Source of the DNA: a virus
Direction: 5' to 3' (one strand)
Length of the DNA stretch: 22,602 bases
IMG/VR virus record: IMGVR_UViG_3300020457_001275
Span: 1-22,602 of that record
Shown: positions 18,712 to 22,602 of the stretch, in pieces
Numbering within the stretch: the stretch's first letter is position 1
Layout: each line of letters starts with the position of its first letter
The notes under the pieces: model-generated
The model's input: only the letters and a program-made list of their open reading frames with translations
Database searches by the model: none
Told to the model about the DNA's origin: nothing
Translations under genes and position numbers: made by a program

Positions 18712-20516
18712 TACTCTTCTTTATATGCAACGAATTTACTTTGTGACACATCTACATCTAGATATGCCTCACGCTTAACTTCAATATCCTTATTAGCAGG
18801 CTTCACTCGTAATTCAATACGATTGTCTGAAAAACTACCTTTTAAGATAGTAAAGTTAAACATTTCAACTTCACCTTTTTCATAATTAACAGTTCCAACT
18901 GAATCATCTAATAAGATCTTCTCACCAGTCAGAGAATCTAGTCTATATAGCACCAATTTGCCTTTTCTATCTTCAAGATATGAGGTATAATTAGGAAACT
19001 CAAAGGTTGTCATGCCAGTAGACCAAACTACAGGATTATCACAATCTATAAGAAAAGGATTCTGATAACAAACTTCATAATACGCAGATGAATTGATCTG
19101 TGCTATGAAATCCTTCCTCATAACAATATCAGTTTCATTTGAATTTATAGAACGATCTGCTCCATCTATAACACTGATAAACTTACTATATCTGAACTTA
19201 CCATTAAACTTCTCTGTTCCTGATGATTTCAAATACTCTTGAATTGCAGAAGTTGATATTGCTGCAATTTCAGCAGGTAACAGTTTAGTCTTTGTAGAAC
19301 TATAATATATGTCACTATTGAGTTCAACATATAAAATAGAAGGATCTACAAATTCAGGTCTAACTGAAGCAACAGTATATTTCTTAAGATTTGTTGATAA
19401 ATCATTTTTTGTAAATGCTGATAACGTAGTGGCATCAGTGGGTTTCACGGAAAGAAATACTTTACCATATGCAGGTGGTACTTGATCTTCGCCACCAAAT
19501 ACAATGATATCGCTAACTGCTGGATATAAGTTTCTAACTATAGCTTTATAGTCATTACCAGTTACTGCTCTATTCTGTGATCCAAAGAACTTAGGAGCAT
19601 TGAATTTAATCTTATCAATACTTTCAATTGCTGCTCCACCAGTAGCATTTTCAACAGTAGTAAGATCTGTAACACCAAATGGATGAGAAATCTTATTTCC
19701 ACTATCATCTCTCAAAACACCATTAAATCTAAATGTCTTTACTCCATTAGTAGCATCACCATTTGTTGTTACGTAACTTATATCAACTACTTCACCATCT
19801 TCAAGCTTTCTACCAATAACACCATCACCAAAGAATAACTCATATCCCTCATCTTCTATTTCATTAACGAAGAAAACCTTGTCTGTAGATCCTATTTCTA
19901 ATATATTATTTGCTTGTTCGTAAGTATCATAAACAGTTGAAGATCCAGATGCATATACTTTAACTCTAATTGTATTAGTATCAGCAGATGAATTGTCAAT
20001 TACAAACCTTTGATCTGATACTACATTTTGAACAACAGTTCTTGTATTAATTAAAGATCCTTCATATATGGGAACATTAGTCCAAGTTGCAACCCTATTA
20101 TTAACTTCAGTTCTATAATCCTCTGCTACAACAAATCTGTAAAGAGATCCATCGTAGTTAGTAACAAATCCACTACCAGCTTCAAATACAACGGTTTCTG
20201 GTGCAAGGTTACTAAAGGTTATACTTAGATCAACTACTGCCTTTGGTGCAGTAATGGACTTTGGAGTATAACCCAACTGTTTTGCCAGAGACACCACATT
20301 GTCCCTGAGAGTAGAGGAATCAAGGAACAGTTCATTCACTACCATATTGGTATTGAACGCTGTGTAGTACGTATTATATGCCAATACGTCAAGCATATTA
20401 GTTAATACGGAACCTTCAAAGTCATAGTCCGTAAAATCTGACTGTGCTCTCATATAGTCCTTGAGAGCTGTCTTAATATCAGCGAAGTCTAAATTGTTTA
20501 CTTGGGTATATGGCAT
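18711..20516 (-). CDS. gp6: Baseplate wedge protein gp6, baseplate J-like (601 aa)
   Basis: This is the homologue of T4 gp6, which forms the inner ring of the baseplate wedge; related proteins are P2 gpJ and other Baseplate_J family members. Residues about 16-90 hold the N-terminal segment with FEGSVLTNMLDVLAYNTYYT, NELFLDSSTLRDNV and AKQLGYTP. The middle has DKVFFVNEIEDEGYELFFGDG-type strands (about 211-232). The region near 306-332 (NAPKFFGSQNRAVTGNDYKA then IVRNLYP) is the classic family signature. The length is close to that of T4 gp6 (660 as I recall). The ATG sits in TAATG, overlapping the gp25 stop by one base, with AAGGA seven bases upstream. The downstream neighbour starts at GTG in TAGTG, also a one-base overlap. 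This points to a gp25-gp6-gp7 translation unit with fixed stoichiometry. Confidence 0.95.
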   Translation of the reverse strand: MPYTQVNNLDFADIKTALKDYMRAQSDFTDYDFEGSVLTNMLDVLAYNTYYTAFNTNMVVNELFLDSSTLRDNVVSLAKQLGYTPKSITAPKAVVDLSITFSNLAPETVVFEAGSGFVTNYDGSLYRFVVAEDYRTEVNNRVATWTNVPIYEGSLINTRTVVQNVVSDQRFVIDNSSADTNTIRVKVYASGSSTVYDTYEQANNILEIGSTDKVFFVNEIEDEGYELFFGDGVIGRKLEDGEVVDISYVTTNGDATNGVKTFRFNGVLRDDSGNKISHPFGVTDLTTVENATGGAAIESIDKIKFNAPKFFGSQNRAVTGNDYKAIVRNLYPAVSDIIVFGGEDQVPPAYGKVFLSVKPTDATTLSAFTKNDLSTNLKKYTVASVRPEFVDPSILYVELNSDIYYSSTKTKLLPAEIAAISTSAIQEYLKSSGTEKFNGKFRYSKFISVIDGADRSINSNETDIVMRKDFIAQINSSAYYEVCYQNPFLIDCDNPVVWSTGMTTFEFPNYTSYLEDRKGKLVLYRLDSLTGEKILLDDSVGTVNYEKGEVEMFNFTILKGSFSDNRIELRVKPANKDIEVKREAYLDVDVSQSKFVAYKEE

Positions 20517-20908
20517 TATCTCGTCCTTGCAAGGAAGAAGTCTACATTGACTGGTGGATTATCTGTACCTCGTATTTCATATGTCATCTCAACATCAAAT
20601 CCATTATCATCAAAGTTTGGAGTAGCTTCCAGACTCAGTACTCCTATACGTGGTTCAAATTTCTTTATGGTTGATATAATATTATTCTGGATTGCTGCTG
20701 CTGTAGCAAAATCCATAGGTTCAAATAAAAATCTTCTAAGATCACTGCCGTACTCTGGTTGGTATACACGCTCACCCTTATTGGTCATCAATAAATTTAC
20801 AATTGACTGCTTAATAGCAGAAGCATCCTTACTAACAACTAAGTCATTAGTAACAGGATGCTTCTTAAATGTAATATTAATGTCCTTAAAGGACAACGTG
20901 GCCGCCAT
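20516..20908 (-). CDS. gp25: Baseplate wedge protein gp25 (130 aa)
   Basis: This is the homologue of T4 gp25, a GPW/gp25-family protein that connects the wedge to the hub and helps start sheath polymerisation. The length is typical (T4: 132). Seen here are IKQSIVNLLMTNKGERVYQP and then EYGSDLRRFLFEPMD (about 33-66), the conserved core, and a KFEPRIGV segment near 83-90 that holds the EPR motif conserved in this family. The final residues (NVDFFLARTR) are also typical. The ribosome site is weak. The stop codon overlaps the gp6 ATG (TAATG). A 40-base gap separates it from the SET-domain gene. The assignment is secure. Confidence 0.96.
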   Translation of the reverse strand: MAATLSFKDINITFKKHPVTNDLVVSKDASAIKQSIVNLLMTNKGERVYQPEYGSDLRRFLFEPMDFATAAAIQNNIISTIKKFEPRIGVLSLEATPNFDDNGFDVEMTYEIRGTDNPPVNVDFFLARTR

Positions 20909-20935
20909 TTACCGACAATATACGAAGTCAGTAGT

Positions 20936-20943
20936 TATTTAGC
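20936..20943 (-). promoter_or_regulatory. Possible weak late promoter upstream of gp25
   Basis: On the minus strand GCTAAATA matches six of eight positions of the T4 late octamer TATAAATA, keeping the TAAATA core. It lies in the gap between the SET-domain gene and gp25, about 28 bases before the gp25 ATG. The position is sensible, but one such partial match is expected by chance in AT-rich DNA. Confidence 0.25.
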
Positions 20944-20947
20944 GACT

Positions 20948-21247
20948 TTATTCTACTTTATAAAATGTATAGCATAAAAATAGTTCCTCACCCTTCTTAA
21001 TATCCTTGATAGTCTTCATATGATAGATATCACCCCATTCCTGATCTACTGACCATTTAATACAATTAGGGTCATCAGAGTGATTTACAAAACCTCCTAA
21101 TGGAGTTCTCATAATCTCCTTATCCACTACCACATGAGATATACCAAGATACATCATAGCAGGTATGTCTTCTTTCGCAAAAAGACCTTGACCTGCTATA
21201 GGACTGTTTTTTATATGTAATTCTTTAGGTAGTGCTTGATAAGTCAC
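20948..21247 (-). CDS. Minimal SET-domain protein, putative lysine methyltransferase (99 aa)
   Basis: SET domains transfer a methyl group from S-adenosylmethionine to protein lysines. The main SET motifs appear in order: I-x-x-S-P-I-A-G-Q-G-L-F-A (12-24) for the N-terminal GxG segment, GGFVNHSDDPNC (51-62) for the NHSxxPN cofactor-binding motif, and IKKGEELFLCY (83-93), with Tyr93 or Tyr96 as candidate catalytic tyrosines. The protein is almost nothing but the domain, with no pre-SET or post-SET cysteine cluster, and is shorter than the 119-aa viral vSET of PBCV-1. The start is GTG at 21247, with AGAGGA eight bases upstream; the next in-frame ATG (residue 31) would remove the GxG motif. The GTG overlaps the stop of the 44-aa gene (GTGA). 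Its target is unknown: a phage structural protein, a host protein, or the neighbouring basic peptide. The fold is fairly secure; activity is inferred. Confidence 0.88.
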   Translation of the reverse strand: MTYQALPKELHIKNSPIAGQGLFAKEDIPAMMYLGISHVVVDKEIMRTPLGGFVNHSDDPNCIKWSVDQEWGDIYHMKTIKDIKKGEELFLCYTFYKVE

Positions 21248-21378
21248 TTACCCTGTCCTCTATACCGCTTCCTTGCTTTATTACGTGAAGTTGCGGAAAG
21301 CTTAGTGTTTTTAGAAGATCCTTGTCTTGTAATCTTAGGTTTTGCAGGAACATAGTTCCCATCGTTGTATAGTGCCAT
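21244..21378 (-). CDS. Small Lys/Arg-rich protein (44 aa), conserved-cyanophage type
   Basis: It begins MALYNDGNYVPAKPK, continues ITRQGSSKNTKLSAT, and ends with the very basic SRNKARKRYRGQGK. Twelve of 44 residues are Lys or Arg and only one is acidic. I recall near-identical small proteins in the structural regions of many T4-like cyanophages, always without a function. A short hydrophobic/aromatic N-terminus followed by a flexible basic tail would fit binding to nucleic acid or to an acidic protein surface. The stop overlaps the GTG of the SET gene by the GTGA quartet, so the two are probably translated together. A sigma70-type promoter lies just upstream, giving a leader of about 13 bases. 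The ribosome site is only GAG, seven bases before the ATG. The tail resembles a histone tail in composition, which with the SET partner suggests a methylation substrate; that is inference. Confidence 0.8.
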   Translation of the reverse strand: MALYNDGNYVPAKPKITRQGSSKNTKLSATSRNKARKRYRGQGK

Positions 21379-21397
21379 GATAATCTCAAATTGGTAT

Positions 21398-21425
21398 ATT
21401 ATAGCATAGATTGGTCACATGTAAA
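21398..21425 (-). promoter_or_regulatory. Sigma70-type promoter for the 44-aa/SET pair
   Basis: On the minus strand TTTACA (21425-21420, five of six to TTGACA) is followed by a 16-bp spacer and a perfect TATAAT (21403-21398), with TG one base upstream of the hexamer (extended -10). Transcription would start near 21391, about 13 bases before the ATG at 21378. The -35 box lies in the last codons of the PAAR-like gene. This is host-type, not T4 late type, and would allow expression apart from the late structural genes. It is a prediction from sequence only. Confidence 0.6.
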
Positions 21426-21732
21426 CACTATGACTTCCAAAAAGTACATTTCCACCTGGAACTAATTGAGCACCTTGTCTTGCAATCATCTTACCATTAA
21501 CCAGAATACGAGGATTACTCACATCAGCAAGTTTATCAGAGTGTGGAGGTGGAGGCGGTAGTAAAGGAGCAGTGTGTTCTACAAATTCATCTCCATTACG
21601 ATGAACTTCTCTTCCATTTACAAATACATCAGGAGAATACCCTTTTCCACCTGGTTTTGGTACAGGGATAGGATGTACGTCATGATTTGCATACAATCCT
21701 GGTGCATGTAGTCCTATTGGTATTCCTGCCAT
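21415..21732 (-). CDS. PAAR-like spike tip protein (105 aa)
   Basis: This is probably the membrane-piercing tip on the central spike, in the place of T4 gp5.4, also a small PAAR protein. Two similar half-motifs are visible: DVFVNGREVHRNGDEF (35-50) and RILVNGKMIARQGAQL (75-90). The pattern xVNGxxxxRxGD is typical of PAAR and DUF4150-like proteins and fits two halves of a folded cone. His44, His53, His64 and His101 are candidates for metal ligands. A run of five prolines (59-63) joins the halves. The N-terminus is Gly/Pro-rich, and the end GNVLFGSHSVYM fits a closing strand. The ATG lies in TAATG, overlapping the upstream stop by one base, and has no clear Shine-Dalgarno, so coupled translation is likely. 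The assignment is good at fold level. Confidence 0.8.
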   Translation of the reverse strand: MAGIPIGLHAPGLYANHDVHPIPVPKPGGKGYSPDVFVNGREVHRNGDEFVEHTAPLLPPPPPHSDKLADVSNPRILVNGKMIARQGAQLVPGGNVLFGSHSVYM

Positions 21733-22602
21733 TAGTCTGCAATGTAATAAGGGTCATCTCGGCGTTTAATGCCAGCTCTATTTAGAAGAAACTCTGTACG
21801 CTCTGCCATCTTAGCACCGTTAAAACGTACAGGAAGGTAGAAATACCATATATTGCTTGCCAAGTACGCTCCATAGGTCTCTGCTGCTGTCTGAGAGACA
21901 TCCTTCCACCATGCACGAGTTGCACCAGGCATAACATCAGGAACAACTATCACTTCTGCTGCTGCTTTTATCGTATATACAACAGTATCTAAGTTAGAAG
22001 GTTTATACGTTAACATTTGCCCCATTTTAGGTATAGCATTAACGGTTGGATCAACATAAGCTATAGGTGGATTATTTACAGCATATTTCGTGTGATAATC
22101 CCATCTAGTATTACCATAGGAATTGGAAACACTTATATCAGTATTCAACCATTGACCATATTCACTATCAAGTGGAACAATATAATGTTCCATATCTTCT
22201 GGTAATCCACCGATAGTATCTTTAAACTCTAATTTACCTGTGGTCGGAGGCTCGGCGTTACGGCGTATCCACACCCCATCACTTCGTACCCTCCAAAACT
22301 CTTTATAGTTTGCTAAATCCTCTTCAGTAACTGTTTCAATCTTATTTTCTGGGTCATATAGATATGAATTTGCCCAACCTCTCATCTGAGGTTGTTCATA
22401 AGACTCTCCATTTATGATCTGTAACTCCTGATCATAAAAAGCATATTCTGTGAAATGCCCAGAAAGCTCAGCGATACCGACATAACCTAGCGTTAACGCA
22501 CTAGATGTCATATTCTGGGTAATCGTAATACCTGGATCAATACAACCACCGCTTCCAGCGAGTTCTGTTGTATCCTCTATAGTAACATTATTTGATCCCC
22601 AG
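21732..22602 (-). CDS. Unrecognised structural-region protein, N-terminus cut by window edge
   Basis: I do not recognise this family. An ATG lies at 22511, but the frame stays open upstream to the edge (WGSNN, then GSGGCIDPGITITQN before that Met) and no Shine-Dalgarno precedes the ATG, so the gene very probably begins outside the window. At least 289 residues are visible. They are rich in Trp, Tyr and Asn, with segments such as NYKEFWRVRSDGVWIRR, LPEDMEHYIVPLDSEYGQWL and ARAWWKDV-like aromatics. The C-terminus is NRAGIKRRDDPYYIAD. There is no obvious enzyme motif, transmembrane helix or coiled coil. The stop overlaps the ATG of the PAAR-like gene (TAATG). In T4-like phages this place is near hub genes such as gp5 and gp53, so a hub, spike or wedge role is likely by position only. 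Confidence 0.75.
   Translation of the reverse strand, partial: WGSNNVTIEDTTELAGSGGCIDPGITITQNMTSSALTLGYVGIAELSGHFTEYAFYDQELQIINGESYEQPQMRGWANSYLYDPENKIETVTEEDLANYKEFWRVRSDGVWIRRNAEPPTTGKLEFKDTIGGLPEDMEHYIVPLDSEYGQWLNTDISVSNSYGNTRWDYHTKYAVNNPPIAYVDPTVNAIPKMGQMLTYKPSNLDTVVYTIKAAAEVIVVPDVMPGATRAWWKDVSQTAAETYGAYLASNIWYFYLPVRFNGAKMAERTEFLLNRAGIKRRDDPYYIAD

Noticed and set aside
20502-20942. A 146-codon open frame on the plus strand opposite gp25
   Set aside because: It lies entirely antisense to gp25, a secure family member, on the strand with no other genes. Its translation shows no recognisable motif and no good ribosome site.
20948-21157. A shorter start at the first internal ATG of the SET gene
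   Set aside because: It would delete the GxG segment of the SET fold, while the GTG at 21247 has AGAGGA at good spacing and a GTGA coupling overlap.
21732-22511. Annotating the right-edge gene as complete, starting at the ATG at 22511
   Set aside because: The frame stays open upstream to 22602 with a sensible protein sequence, and there is no ribosome site at this ATG. It is treated as a partial gene.
1-22602. A diversity-generating retroelement or phase-variable tract acting on the giant fibre-like genes
   Set aside because: There is no reverse transcriptase, no paired template/variable repeat and no long simple-sequence tract. The protein repeats are degenerate at DNA level.

Overview
The window looks like the baseplate gene cluster of a T4-like myovirus (contractile-tailed phage) of the marine type that infects Synechococcus or Prochlorococcus. 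A related host such as Pelagibacter cannot be excluded. The case rests on recognisable homologues of T4 baseplate wedge proteins in T4 order (gp25, gp6, a gp7-like protein, gp8), a PAAR-like spike tip protein, a DUF4815-type structural protein, a YHYH domain inside a baseplate protein, and a 44-residue basic protein of a kind I recall from many T4-like cyanophages. The DNA is AT-rich throughout, and every credible gene is on the minus strand, so transcription runs from the right edge (22602) to the left edge (1).

Layout in the direction of transcription: (1) the C-terminal part of an unrecognised protein, cut by the right edge (22602-21732); (2) a PAAR-like protein (21732-21415); (3) a small module of a 44-aa Lys/Arg-rich protein (21378-21244) overlapping a 99-aa minimal SET-domain protein (21247-20948), preceded by a good sigma70-type promoter; (4) gp25 (20908-20516) and gp6 (20516-18711), joined by a one-base stop/start overlap; (5) a 2885-aa gp7-like protein (18711-10054), also joined by a one-base overlap, with a gp7-like N-terminus, four GY-PP repeats, a YHYH domain and fibre-like modules; (6) two tandem late-promoter motifs (10058-10040) followed by gp8 (9999-8242); (7) a 2731-aa DUF4815-type structural protein (8214-19); (8) a probable next gene whose ATG lies at position 6.

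How the genes work together: gp25, gp6, the gp7-like protein and gp8 should build the baseplate wedges, the PAAR-like protein should cap the central spike, and the 2731-aa protein probably decorates the baseplate or carries fibres. The 2885-aa and 2731-aa genes take up about three quarters of the window. Together with the enlarged gp8 they share interspersed beta-rich modules, suggesting modular expansion of the wedge periphery. The item that does not fit a structural cassette is the SET-domain protein coupled to a histone-tail-like basic peptide behind its own host-type promoter. It is the best candidate here for undescribed biology.

There is no tRNA, rRNA, CRISPR array, insertion sequence or integrase, and no stretch above 300 bases without a gene. 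All family assignments come from reading the sequences and remembered family features; no search was run.
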